A DNA stretch of 64,000 nt from NCBI RefSeq assembly GCF_014621695.1, contig NZ_CP061281.1:4402001-4466000 (forward strand), written 5' to 3'. A model generated the notes under the pieces. That model did not search any database and was not told where the DNA came from. It was given only the letters and a program-made list of their open reading frames with translations. Shown here piece after piece: positions 43,308-51,478 of the stretch. Position 1 is the stretch's first letter. Each line of letters starts with the position of its first letter. The translations under genes and the position numbers were made by a program. This DNA comes from Streptomyces xanthii (lineage in GTDB: Bacteria > Actinomycetota > Actinomycetes > Streptomycetales > Streptomycetaceae).

Positions 43308-45155
43308 TCACCGGCGCTCGCGCACCACCATCGCCGAGCCGCCGCCCCGCCGCTCCGGCTCCGCGACCGCCGTCACCGATCCGTGCGGGCCGAACTCCAG
43401 CGCCGCGACCGCCCCGATCTCGGGAGACGGCGTGAACGTCTCCGGGGCGAGCACGAAGCGGTGACCCAGGGCCTCCAGGGCCGGGGCCTCGGGCGAGTCG
43501 AGGAACGCCGGCTCGGCTTCCGTCGTGGCGCGGTTGCGCTGAGAGATGCGGGGCGCGGCGACCGCCTCGGGCAGGGACATCCCGAGGTCGATGCGGTTGA
43601 CCAGGGTCTGCAGCACGGTCGTGATGATGGTGGCGCCGCCCGGCGAGCCCACCGCGAGCAGCGGCTCACCGTCGCGCAGGACGATCGTCGGGGACATGCT
43701 GCTGCGCGGCCGCTTGCCGGGGCCGGGCAGGTTCGGGTCCGGGACGCCCGGGGCGAGCGGCGCGAAATCGAAGTCGGAGAGCTCGTTGTTGAGCAGGAAC
43801 CCGCGCCCCGGCACCGTGATCGCGGACCCGCCGGTCTGCTCGATGGTCAGGGTGTACGAGACGACGTTGCCCCAGCGGTCGGACGCCACGAGGTGCGTGG
43901 TCGACGGGCCCTCGTGCGGTTCCTGGACGCCGGTGCCGCGTACACAGCCCTGGCCGGAGCCGTGCGGGGCGCGCGGGTCGCCGGGGGCGAGCGGGCTGGT
44001 CAGCGCCCGGTCGGGGCGGATCAGGCAGGCCCGGTCCTTGGCGAACTCCTTGGACAGCAGCCCGGCCGTCGGCACGTCGGAGAACGCCGGGTCGCCCACC
44101 CACCGGTTGCGGTCCGCGAACGAGATCCGGCTCGCCTCCAGGTAGTGGTGCAGCGCCTGGGTCCGGCCACCGGCGGACAGGTCGTAGTTCTCGAGGATGT
44201 TCAGGGCCTCACCGACCGTGGTGCCGCCGGACGACGAGGGCGCCATGGAGTACACGTCGGAGCCGCGGTACGTGGTGTGGGTCGGGGTGCGCGGGATCGC
44301 GCGGTAGCCCGCGAGGTCCGGGAGCTCCATGGACCCGGGGCGCACGTGGCGCGTCGACCCCTCGGCGACCGGCGGGTGCTGCACCGTACGCACCACGTCC
44401 CGTCCGATGGACCCGCCGTTCATGGCGCCGGCGCCCTCGTGGGCGAGCTGCCGGTAGGTGCGTGCCAGATCCGGGTTCCGGAAGCGTGAGCCGACGACGG
44501 GCAACTCGCCGCCCGGCAGGAAGAGTTCGGCCGTCGAGCTGAAGTCGCGGAACCGCTTCTCGTTCATCGCGGTCTGCGCGCGGAACTCGTCGTTGACGAC
44601 GAACCCCCGCTCCGCGATCCGGGTCGCGGGCCGCAGCGCCTGCTTCAGGGGGACGGTGCCCCAGTCGTCCAGCGCCTTCTGCCAGGTCGCCGGGGTGCCC
44701 GGAACGCCCACCGACAGACCGGAGTTGACGACCTCGTCGAAGGGGAGCGGCTTGCCGGTCGCCGGGTCCAGGAATGCGTCCGGCCGCATCCGCGCCGGCC
44801 CCGTCTCCCGTCCGTCGATCGTCTTCACGGTCCGGCTCGCGGCGTCGTAGTACACGAAGTAGCCGCCGCCCCCGATGCCCGCCGAGTACGGCTCGACGAC
44901 CCCGAGCGCGGCGGCGGTGGCGACCGCCGCGTCGACGGCGTTGCCGCCCTTGCGGAGCACGTCGAGACCGGCCTGAGAGGCGTACGGGTTGACGCTGGAC
45001 ACCGCGCCGCCGCTGCCGGTGGCGACAGCCTGCTTGGCGGGCGGGCTCGCTTCGGGCCGGCCGGTGCCGGCACTCGCGGGGGGACCGCTCAGGACGGGAA
45101 GCAGGAGCGCGGCCGCGCAGGCGGCGGCGCCCGCGCTGTGACGGACAGCCATCAT
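43308..45155 (-). CDS. ggt: Gamma-glutamyltransferase, secreted
   Basis: The 615-residue proenzyme has a signal peptide (MMAVRHSAGAAACAAALLLPVLSGPPASA), the large-subunit region (NPYASQAGLDVLRKGGNAVDAAVATAAALGVVEPYSAGIGGGGYFVYYD), and the autoprocessing site PSTTHLVASDRWGNVVSYT, with nucleophile Thr near residue 419. GFLLNNELSDFD and GKRPRSSMSPTIVLRDGEPLLAVGSPGG complete the small subunit. It cleaves gamma-glutamyl bonds of glutathione and similar compounds outside the cell. The ATG at 45155 follows GGAGG. Confidence 0.96.
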   Translation of the reverse strand: MMAVRHSAGAAACAAALLLPVLSGPPASAGTGRPEASPPAKQAVATGSGGAVSSVNPYASQAGLDVLRKGGNAVDAAVATAAALGVVEPYSAGIGGGGYFVYYDAASRTVKTIDGRETGPARMRPDAFLDPATGKPLPFDEVVNSGLSVGVPGTPATWQKALDDWGTVPLKQALRPATRIAERGFVVNDEFRAQTAMNEKRFRDFSSTAELFLPGGELPVVGSRFRNPDLARTYRQLAHEGAGAMNGGSIGRDVVRTVQHPPVAEGSTRHVRPGSMELPDLAGYRAIPRTPTHTTYRGSDVYSMAPSSSGGTTVGEALNILENYDLSAGGRTQALHHYLEASRISFADRNRWVGDPAFSDVPTAGLLSKEFAKDRACLIRPDRALTSPLAPGDPRAPHGSGQGCVRGTGVQEPHEGPSTTHLVASDRWGNVVSYTLTIEQTGGSAITVPGRGFLLNNELSDFDFAPLAPGVPDPNLPGPGKRPRSSMSPTIVLRDGEPLLAVGSPGGATIITTVLQTLVNRIDLGMSLPEAVAAPRISQRNRATTEAEPAFLDSPEAPALEALGHRFVLAPETFTPSPEIGAVAALEFGPHGSVTAVAEPERRGGGSAMVVRERR

Positions 45156-45275
45156 CAGTGAAGCCTCCGAAGATCAACGGCGAGGGAACCGCCGCCGACC
45201 CTGACAGCGTCCGGCCAGGTCAGCAACGAGGCGCGAGAAGATTTGCGTGAGATCTGAGGTTCCTGACGAGTAGCA

Positions 45276-45355
45276 CGACCGGACCCGACTCGACCCGACC
45301 GGACCTGAATCGGCCTGACCCGGCCTGAATCGGCCCGACCCGGCTCGACTCGGCC
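45276..45355. repeat. Four 20-bp tandem repeats
   Basis: Four degenerate units of 20 bp (45276, 45296, 45316, 45336), each of the form (C/T)GACC-ten bases-CGGCC, fill the space between the stop of the 213-residue protein gene (45360) and the promoter region of the gamma-glutamyltransferase gene. Units 2 and 3 share the central CTGAAT. Function is unknown. Confidence 0.75.
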
Positions 45356-45359
45356 CGGG

Positions 45360-46001
45360 TCAGTCGCGCAGCTGTGCCGGCGCCTGCTGTGCGGGCAGGG
45401 CCGGTTCCCCGTAGGAGGTCAGGGGCGTGCCCTCCGGATAGCGGGCGCAGGAGGAGTACGCGGCGACCTGGAGCCGGTCGCGCGGATACGACTGGATCTG
45501 GATCTGGTCGTCGTCCCCGCCGCCGGGCGGCCGCAGCCGCATGAAGGGCCGGGTGCCGTCCTGGTCGTACTCGACGACCTCCCAGCCTCGGGGTTCCAGC
45601 CGCTTCTGGACGCGCCGGAGCCCCGCGGCGGCGTCCGCCGGCGACACCCCGGTGAGCGCCCATTCGCTGTGCACCGTGACCACGCCGTCGGCGCTGGGAG
45701 GGGAGTCGGCGAGCTGGTCGGAGAAGTGCCGCAGCCCGCGCGGACGACAGCTGCTGCCGTACGCCTCCACGGCCCGGCCGGGCCACGCGCGGTCGAGCCC
45801 GGCGTCCGGCAGGGCGAGCGCGTCGTAGACGTCCTGCGTCCGCTCGTCGATCCGGCTCGCCGTCACGGCGGGATCGGCGACGGGGTACGGCTCCCCGTTC
45901 CACACCGTGTCCACGGCCTGCGTCAGCCACATCCACCGGACGACGAGCCAGGCGACGCCGAGCGGCACGACGACCCAGACGAAGGCTCTGCCGCGGCTCA
46001 C
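45360..46001 (-). CDS. Membrane-anchored protein of unknown function
   Basis: The 213-residue protein has one N-terminal hydrophobic anchor (AFVWVVVPLGVAWLVVRWMWL) and then an extracytoplasmic alpha/beta region (VVTVHSEWALTGVSPADAAAGLRRVQKRLEPRGWEVVEYDQDGTRPFMRLRPP, QIQIQSYP). I recognise no family. The GTG start at 46001 overlaps the stop of the upstream gene (GTGA), so the two small envelope proteins are translationally coupled. Confidence 0.8.
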   Translation of the reverse strand: MSRGRAFVWVVVPLGVAWLVVRWMWLTQAVDTVWNGEPYPVADPAVTASRIDERTQDVYDALALPDAGLDRAWPGRAVEAYGSSCRPRGLRHFSDQLADSPPSADGVVTVHSEWALTGVSPADAAAGLRRVQKRLEPRGWEVVEYDQDGTRPFMRLRPPGGGDDDQIQIQSYPRDRLQVAAYSSCARYPEGTPLTSYGEPALPAQQAPAQLRD

Positions 46002-46327
46002 GCCCCCAACACCTGCATGACGACGAAGAGGACCACCAGAACCCCGAAGCCCACCGCGGCGGCGCGGGTGCCGCCCTTGGGCAGGAAGATCGCGAGGACC
46101 GTGCCGAGGGTGACGAGCGGTACGACGCCCTGCGCGAGGACGAGGAGCGTGTCGCCGCCCCGGACGTCACCCACGCCGTCCTGGCAGGTGGAGCAGGAAA
46201 TGGCGAGCAGCGGCCCGAGAACCCCGATCACGAGCCCGGCGAACATCACCGTCACGGCGAGCACGCAGAACCAGATCCAGTCCCCGAAGCCCCGCCGCGC
46301 GTTCGTTCCGTTCGTGCCGCGAGTCAT
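45998..46327 (-). CDS. Small three-helix membrane protein
   Basis: The 109-residue protein has three hydrophobic segments (WIWFCVLAVTVMFAGLVIGVLGPLLAI, TLLVLAQGVVPLVTLGTVLAIFL, AAAVGFGVLVVLFVVMQVLGA) with a Cys pair, SCSTCQDG, in the first loop. I recognise no family. It is coupled to the downstream anchored protein, so they probably work together. Confidence 0.75.
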   Translation of the reverse strand: MTRGTNGTNARRGFGDWIWFCVLAVTVMFAGLVIGVLGPLLAISCSTCQDGVGDVRGGDTLLVLAQGVVPLVTLGTVLAIFLPKGGTRAAAVGFGVLVVLFVVMQVLGA

Positions 46328-46417
46328 GCCGTGAGGCTACGAACCGGTGGCCCGGGCGGGCATCCGCGCGGGTACTCAGATCCCCGATGGCGGTCTGAGT
46401 CTCCCGCACAGGCATCG

Positions 46418-46861
46418 CTACTCGGAATGCTGGGCGTACGAGGGCCACTTGCCGTCGTTGAACTGTGCGGCCCAGTAGTGGGGCTGCAGTTCGGCCAGTG
46501 TCCGGCCCTCCCACCGGGTCGGATCGTCCGCGCGCGGCACGGCGACCTCCACTTCGGGCCCCCAGAGCGCGAGCCGCTCCTGACACACCCCGCAGGGCGG
46601 CAGGATCAGCACCCGCCCGTGCTCCAGGTCCCGGCAGACACAGACGGAGGCGGTGACGGCCCGCTCCAGGGTGTAGGCCTGGACGAAGGCGCCGGTCTCC
46701 TGGCAGAGGGCGACGGACCCGTGCATGTTGTCGAGCCCGACGCTGGTGAGGATCCCGCCGTCGGTCACCCGTACGGCGGCGGCGCCACCGGGCTCCCCGG
46801 CGGGCCAGCGCCGATCCATGAGCGCGAGCGCGGCGTCGACCAGTTCCTGATCAAGTCCCAT
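46418..46861 (-). CDS. Cytidine deaminase family protein
   Basis: From ATG 46861 the protein has 147 residues. Zinc ligands are those of the tetrameric Cys-type deaminases: LCQETGAF (Cys with catalytic Glu) and PPCGVCQE. It fits cytidine or blasticidin-S-type deaminases acting on free nucleosides. The C-terminus EGRTLAELQPHYWAAQFND resembles the LLP-F end of cytidine deaminase relatives. A TTG 27 bp upstream is a less likely start. Confidence 0.85.
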   Translation of the reverse strand: MGLDQELVDAALALMDRRWPAGEPGGAAAVRVTDGGILTSVGLDNMHGSVALCQETGAFVQAYTLERAVTASVCVCRDLEHGRVLILPPCGVCQERLALWGPEVEVAVPRADDPTRWEGRTLAELQPHYWAAQFNDGKWPSYAQHSE

Positions 46862-46979
46862 GAGGGGAGTCTGCCAGCCCCCGCCCAACTCCCGGCCCCC
46901 GTAGGCGGAATGAGCCCATGGACGCTGGGCGGGCCGGGAGCGCGGGGCTCCTGAGCGGCGGTCTGTCGTAGCCCGTGGT

Positions 46980-46985
46980 TACGCT
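46980..46985 (+). promoter_or_regulatory. -10 box of a probable leaderless gene
   Basis: TACGCT at 46980-46985 is followed by exactly 6 nt and the ATG at 46992. No convincing -35 is seen. Confidence 0.4.
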
Positions 46986-46991
46986 GCGGGC

Positions 46992-47606
46992 ATGAACGCG
47001 ATGTGGGATGCCTTGGCCGCGACGCCCCTTCCGGAGGTGCGGCGGCGGGCTGCCGTGATGGACGAGCTCGCCGAGGTCGCGCCGGTGGCGGTGGCCGGTG
47101 CGCAGCGGCTGGCCTGGAACGACGGGGGCGGGCAGTCCGCTGTCTGGTACTTCACGGAGGACGGCCGCGCGCTGCTGCTGACCTTCGACCACGAGACCGA
47201 GCTGAACCTGTATGCCGAGGAGGACTACGCCCTTCAGGAGTCGTTCTACGAGGGCGTCCCCGAGGACCTTGTCGCCCTGGTCCGCGACCGGCCCGAGAAC
47301 TACGAGTCGCTGAACCTGACGGACGCCGCGACCGGGCGGAGCATTCACTACGCGGGCGGCGTCTTCTGGTTCGACGGCACGCGCTGGTATGTGGCCGACG
47401 GGCTGGCGAAGCACTGCCAGGGCGAGGGCCTGGACCTCTTGGCCGAGTCCGGCTTCGACTACTGCCTGGACGACTACCTCTTCGGCCAGGATTTCACCCC
47501 GGAGGCCGTCCTGGCGCACCGGGACGAGGACGGGCAGTACGAGGACGAGAAGGAGAAGGAAGCGGATCTGGTCGAGCTGCGGGAGGTCTTCGGCCGGCAC
47601 GGCTAG
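46992..47606 (+). CDS. Acidic soluble protein of unknown function
   Basis: The 204-residue acidic protein is rich in aromatic residues: AVWYFTEDGRALLLTFDHETELNLYAEEDYALQESFYEGVPEDLVALVRDRPENYESLN, GRSIHYAGGVFWFDGTRWYVADGL, and a charged C-terminus EDEKEKEADLVELREVFG. It has no signal or membrane segment and no family I can name. Its composition resembles immunity-type proteins of polymorphic toxin systems, but no toxin gene is adjacent. It is divergent from the cytidine deaminase gene. Confidence 0.75.
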   Translation: MNAMWDALAATPLPEVRRRAAVMDELAEVAPVAVAGAQRLAWNDGGGQSAVWYFTEDGRALLLTFDHETELNLYAEEDYALQESFYEGVPEDLVALVRDRPENYESLNLTDAATGRSIHYAGGVFWFDGTRWYVADGLAKHCQGEGLDLLAESGFDYCLDDYLFGQDFTPEAVLAHRDEDGQYEDEKEKEADLVELREVFGRHG

Positions 47607-47628
47607 CCGGTCGGGTTGGCCATGCGCC

Positions 47629-47661
47629 GATCCGCGACGGCCGGCCGCACCGTCGCGGATC
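47629..47661. terminator. Bidirectional terminator
   Basis: GATCCGCGACGG (47629-47640) pairs with CCGTCGCGGATC (47650-47661) across a 9-nt loop, between convergent stops at 47606 and 47679. Confidence 0.85.
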
Positions 47662-47678
47662 GTGGGGGACAGGGCGCC

Positions 47679-48584
47679 CTAGCGGCGGGTCAGGACCTCC
47701 GCGATGCGGGAGAAGCCGTCCGCGCCGTGGCCCAGTGCCACCGTGCGGCGGGCCAGACCCTCGGCGGCGCGCATCACGCCCGTGTCGATGCCGTGGGCCT
47801 CGGCGGCGTGCACGACGTGGGCCATCGTCGACACCGCGGAGGTGAGCGGATTGCCCTCGCCCGAGTAGCCGCCGTCCTCGATGTCCTCGGCCGTCTCCTG
47901 GAAGAGCGCCGGCAGGATCGCGCCGATGCCCTGGGCGAACGGGGCGAGTTCGCGCGGCGAGACGCCCTCCGCCCGCGCCAGGGCCAGCGCGTGCATGTAC
48001 CCGGTCATCGAGGTCCAGAAGACGTCGAGCAGCGCGATGTCGTAGGCCGCGGCGCGGCCGATGTCCTCGCCGAGGTGGGTGTGGGTGCCGCCGAGCGCGC
48101 CGAGCACGTCCCGGTTCTCGCCGTAGAGCTCCTCGTCGCCGCTGAGGAGCAGGACCGCGTGCGGTGTGCCGATCGTCGGCGTCGGGGTCATGACGGCGCC
48201 GTCGAGATAGCGGATGCCGTGTTCACCGGCCCAGCGACCGGTGTCCCTGGCCCGGTCCGGGGTGTCGGCGGTCAGGTTCACCAGGGTGCGGCCCTTGAGC
48301 GCGGCGGTGACGGCGTCCTGGCGCAGCACCGCGTCCGTGGCGTCGTAGTTCACGAGGCTCACCACGGTCAGCGGACTCGCCGCGACCGCCTCCGCGGCGC
48401 TCGCCGCACCGATCGCCCCGCGCTCGACGAGTTCGCGGTCACGGCCCGGGGTGCGGTTCCACACGGTGGTGCGCACCCCGGCGTCAACGAACGCGCCGGC
48501 CAGCGCGCGGCCCATCGGACCCAGCCCGATCACCGTGACGGCGGCCGGGGAGCGCCCGGGCGTGGACTCAGGGGAAGAAGACAT
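47679..48584 (-). CDS. NAD(P)-dependent imine-reductase-like oxidoreductase
   Basis: The 301-residue protein belongs to the beta-hydroxyacid dehydrogenase / imine reductase group. It has a Rossmann motif VTVIGLGPMGRALAGAF, TVWNRTPGR (NADPH-type), a LDGAVMTPTPTIGTPHAVLLLSG segment and the C-terminal all-alpha dimerisation domain with FWTSMTGYMHALALARAEGVSP. The start is ATG 48584 with AGGGAG upstream. It is divergent from an HxlR regulator that probably controls it in response to a reactive carbonyl or imine. Confidence 0.88.
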   Translation of the reverse strand: MSSSPESTPGRSPAAVTVIGLGPMGRALAGAFVDAGVRTTVWNRTPGRDRELVERGAIGAASAAEAVAASPLTVVSLVNYDATDAVLRQDAVTAALKGRTLVNLTADTPDRARDTGRWAGEHGIRYLDGAVMTPTPTIGTPHAVLLLSGDEELYGENRDVLGALGGTHTHLGEDIGRAAAYDIALLDVFWTSMTGYMHALALARAEGVSPRELAPFAQGIGAILPALFQETAEDIEDGGYSGEGNPLTSAVSTMAHVVHAAEAHGIDTGVMRAAEGLARRTVALGHGADGFSRIAEVLTRR

Positions 48585-48675
48585 GACGGAACTCCCTTGT
48601 ACGTAGGGTGAGAAGAGGTAAAGCGGCAACGGTGAGCAGGGCAGGGCGGAACAACTGGCGGGGAGGAGCGCGGAG

Positions 48676-49026
48676 ATGACACGCGTCCGGATCGACGATC
48701 CCGGTGTCTGCGGGGTGGCCGTGGCGGTCGCCGCCATCGACGGCAAGTGGAAGACGCTGCTGCTGTGGCTGCTCGAGGGCGGCCCGCGCCGGCCGGGCGA
48801 GCTGCGCCGGGAGATCCCGCGGATCAGCGAGAAGGTGCTGACGCAGACCCTGCGCGAGATGGAGTCGGACGGGCTCGTCCACCGCGAGGTGTACGACGTG
48901 GTGCCTCCGAAGACCGTCTACTCGCTCACCGAGTCCGGCCTCGAACTCTCCAGGGCGCTGGCGCCCCTGTCCGACTGGGGCCACCGCCGCCTGGACCGGC
49001 TCACCGCCGACCACCCGGCGCCCTGA
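48676..49026 (+). CDS. HxlR family transcriptional regulator
   Basis: The 116-residue winged-helix protein reads AIDGKWKTLLLWLLEGGPRRPGELRREIPRISEKVLTQTLREMESDGLVHREVYDVVPPKTVYSLTESGLEL, the full HxlR signature. HxlR proteins regulate adjacent divergent oxidoreductase genes, here the imine-reductase-like gene. The ATG at 48676 follows GGGGAGGAG. Confidence 0.95.
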   Translation: MTRVRIDDPGVCGVAVAVAAIDGKWKTLLLWLLEGGPRRPGELRREIPRISEKVLTQTLREMESDGLVHREVYDVVPPKTVYSLTESGLELSRALAPLSDWGHRRLDRLTADHPAP

Positions 49027-49124
49027 CCCCGGCTGTCCTCCTCCCCGCCGGCGTTTCCCCCGGTGTTTCCGCCCTCGTTCCCGGCCGGGATCAGGCTCTC
49101 CCGGCGAGGCGGGAGGCGACAAGT

Positions 49125-49142
49125 ACCCACAAAAAGGTGGGT
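49125..49142. repeat. Inverted repeat ACCCAC-N6-GTGGGT
   Basis: ACCCAC (49125-49130) and GTGGGT (49137-49142) flank AAAAAG. It lies 100 bp downstream of the HxlR stop and upstream of the DUF4232 promoter. It could be a weak terminator or an operator. Confidence 0.4.
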
Positions 49143-49162
49143 GCCGATTCCTGCCGATTTGC

Positions 49163-49192
49163 GCAACCGTCGGCCCCGGGGCAACCGTCTAA
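49163..49192 (+). promoter_or_regulatory. SigE-like ECF promoter of the DUF4232 gene
   Basis: GCAACC (49163-49168) and CGTCTAA (49186-49192) with a 17-bp spacer match the same pattern as at 34478. The leader to ATG 49250 is about 50 nt. Confidence 0.6.
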
Positions 49193-49249
49193 GAGAGTGA
49201 CCCCTTGCCGTCGGGGTCGGTCACTTCGAGTGATGGAGGCGTACATGCC

Positions 49250-49792
49250 ATGTTCCGCTCCTCATCTCCCTCGTCCCGCCTTCCGGCCCGCCTCCCCGCC
49301 CGCGTCACGGCCGTCACGCTGACCGCAGTCCTCGCCGGACTGGGAGCGGCAGGAACCGCGTCGAGCAGTCCGAAAGCCGCGGCCCCGGCCTCGGGCAGCC
49401 TGCGGACCTGCGCACTGGGGGACCTCTACCTCTCCATGGGACGCAAGGAAGGCGCGGCGGGCTCGCTCTACTGGACCATCCGGTTCACGAACACCAGCAC
49501 CACCAGCTGCACCCTGCGCGGCTACCCGGGCGTCAGCGCCCTCGACACCGCCCACCGCCAGATCGGCCCGGCCGCCCACCGCACCGGCGAGCACGCCTCC
49601 ACCGTCAGGCTGGCCCCCGCCCACTCCGCCTCCGCGGTGATCCGCACCACGAACGGCCCCCTCGGCGGCCCCTGCCTGCGCACCGGCAGCTACCTGCGCG
49701 TCTACCCGCCGGGCTCCTACCACGCGGACCTCGTCCCGGCCCGCTGGACCATCTGCTCGCACCTCTTCGACGTCAGCCCGATCAAGACCTAG
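49250..49792 (+). CDS. Secreted DUF4232 protein
   Basis: From ATG 49250 (GGAGG 10 nt upstream) the protein has 180 residues: a signal peptide ending around TASSSPKAAA, then a DUF4232 domain (LRTCALGDLYLSMGRKEGAAGSLYWTIRFTNTSTTSCTLRGYPGVSALD, ASTVRLAPAHSASAVIRT, PCLRTGSYLRVYPPGS, ending in a WTICSHLF segment). Four Cys suggest two disulfides. This extracellular family has no assigned function; SigE-type control would fit an envelope role. Confidence 0.9.
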   Translation: MFRSSSPSSRLPARLPARVTAVTLTAVLAGLGAAGTASSSPKAAAPASGSLRTCALGDLYLSMGRKEGAAGSLYWTIRFTNTSTTSCTLRGYPGVSALDTAHRQIGPAAHRTGEHASTVRLAPAHSASAVIRTTNGPLGGPCLRTGSYLRVYPPGSYHADLVPARWTICSHLFDVSPIKT

Positions 49793-49889
49793 AGGCTTGG
49801 CCCCGCGCATGTCGTCGTGGCCCGGTGACGCGCTCCGGGCCACGACGTCCTGCCTGCCGGCGGGGATCAGCTGCGCCTGTCAGCGGGAA

Positions 49890-51239
49890 TCAGCTGCGCG
49901 TGATCTCCACCGTCGCCTCCGCGGAGGAGGCCGTGTGCCAGCGGTCGCCCCCGTACGTCACGACGTAGCGGACCTCGCCGGGCTTGGCCGGGGTGTCGGT
50001 CGCCGTGAAGGTGCCGTCGGCCGCCACCGGTACGGAGCCCAGGGAGACGCCCTCAGGGTCGGCGGCGTCGTGACGGGTGACCGTGACCGTCGTTCCGGGA
50101 GCGATTCCGGGGCTCAGCGTGCCGGTGAGGGTGAGCGTCCGGCCCTTCCTGCTGGTCGCCGGAGCGACGAGGTCGAGGGTCGTCTGCACCGGCGTGGTGA
50201 CCGGGAGGGAGTGGAACCGGAGCCCCATGACCCCGCTCTCGTTCGTCACGGCGAAGAGCCGGCTCCCGTCCGGCGCCCAGGCCAGGCCCCGGACCACCGG
50301 GGTCTGCGTGGCGGCGCCCACCTCGACCGAGGTCAGCGGAGCCGAGGCCTGCGGAGCGTAGACGGACACGTCCGGCACGTCGGCGCTCGTGTTCTGCGTG
50401 GCCCCCGCCACCGTGCCGTCGGGGCCGGCGGCGACGGCCACGGGCGAGGCCGGGGCCGGGGCGGCATGCGTCGCCACGTCCGACAGATCGTCCAGGCGGA
50501 AGGCCCGGTACCCGGGCGAGATCAGGGCGGCCGTCACGATCGACCGGCCGTCCGGTGTCACGTCGATGTCCCGCAGACCGTTCATCTCGGTCCCGGACAG
50601 CACCCGCCGCTTGGTCATCACGGGTGAGCCGCTGCTCACGTCGTACACCGTCAGGGTGTTGCGGTTGGGGTCGCCGGTGCCGACCACCAGCACGTTCGGG
50701 TCGGCGGGGGAGGCGACGAGCTCCGCCCCGAAGTCCAGCGAACTGTCCAGCCCCAGTGCGACGACCGGCTCGGCGGCGCCGATGTCGACCGAGCCGAGGT
50801 CGCCGCCGGAGCCGTAGCCGAACCACAGCTTCCCGCCCGCGACCGCCACGCCCCACGGGGCGATGCCGTCCCCCACGTGGTACCGCGCGGTCTCCGCCAG
50901 CGTCGCGGTGTCGTAGGCCACGATGGTGTCGATGTCGCGCGCGGCCACGTACAAGGTCTGTTCGTCGGGCGAGAGCGCCAGCCCGCCGGCCCCCGGCAGG
51001 CCGCTCAGCCACGTGCTCTTCCCGTCGTAGTCCGACACCACGACGCGGCCGTCGGCGCCGGCCGGCATGCTGAGGAAGATCTTCTGGTGACTCCCGTCGA
51101 CCTTCATGTCGGCGAGTTGGTACAGCGGCAACGACACACCGGTCGCCGCGTACGCCGGGGTCGTCCCCGGTATCGCCAGAACTAAGGAGCCGAGCGCCGC
51201 GGCGAACGTGGCACTCAGCATGCGTCTGGATCCGCGCAT
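49890..51239 (-). CDS. Secreted YncE-like beta-propeller with C-terminal Ig-like domain
   Basis: From ATG 51239 (GGGGG 9 nt upstream) the protein has 449 residues. A signal peptide (MRGSRRMLSATFAAALGSLVLAIPGTTPAYA) precedes a seven-bladed-type propeller (ALSPDEQTLYVAARDIDTIVAYDTATL, PWGVAVAGGKLWFGYG, GLRDIDVTPDGRSIVTAAL, LAWAPDGSRLFAVTN). An Ig-like domain follows (TTLDLVAPATSRKGRTLTLTGTLSPG, VRYVVTYGGDRWHTASSAEATVEI). It is probably a cell-surface or secreted binding protein. It is divergent from the polyprenyl synthase gene. Confidence 0.85.
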   Translation of the reverse strand: MRGSRRMLSATFAAALGSLVLAIPGTTPAYAATGVSLPLYQLADMKVDGSHQKIFLSMPAGADGRVVVSDYDGKSTWLSGLPGAGGLALSPDEQTLYVAARDIDTIVAYDTATLAETARYHVGDGIAPWGVAVAGGKLWFGYGSGGDLGSVDIGAAEPVVALGLDSSLDFGAELVASPADPNVLVVGTGDPNRNTLTVYDVSSGSPVMTKRRVLSGTEMNGLRDIDVTPDGRSIVTAALISPGYRAFRLDDLSDVATHAAPAPASPVAVAAGPDGTVAGATQNTSADVPDVSVYAPQASAPLTSVEVGAATQTPVVRGLAWAPDGSRLFAVTNESGVMGLRFHSLPVTTPVQTTLDLVAPATSRKGRTLTLTGTLSPGIAPGTTVTVTRHDAADPEGVSLGSVPVAADGTFTATDTPAKPGEVRYVVTYGGDRWHTASSAEATVEITRS

Positions 51240-51478
51240 GGCGGAAACCCCCTCTGTGTCCTGTGAGTTCACGCCGGCAGCCCCCCTCGACCGGCCGGCG
51301 GAGACGACGTCTGACGCCGTCGCGATCATTCTGCGCCGGAATGTGAGGGTCCAGTGTTCTTCCTGGCAAGAAAGAGCGAGAAAGTGATCGGTGGGCCCGG
51401 GGGCACCGACGCACACCGCCGCACGACCACTGGTGCGCCCCCGACCGACCGAGCGATCCCGACCAGGAAGAACGCGCC

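Noticed and set aside
46992..47606. Immunity protein of a polymorphic toxin system
   Set aside because: Only overall composition suggests it; no toxin, secretion marker or recognised immunity domain is present.
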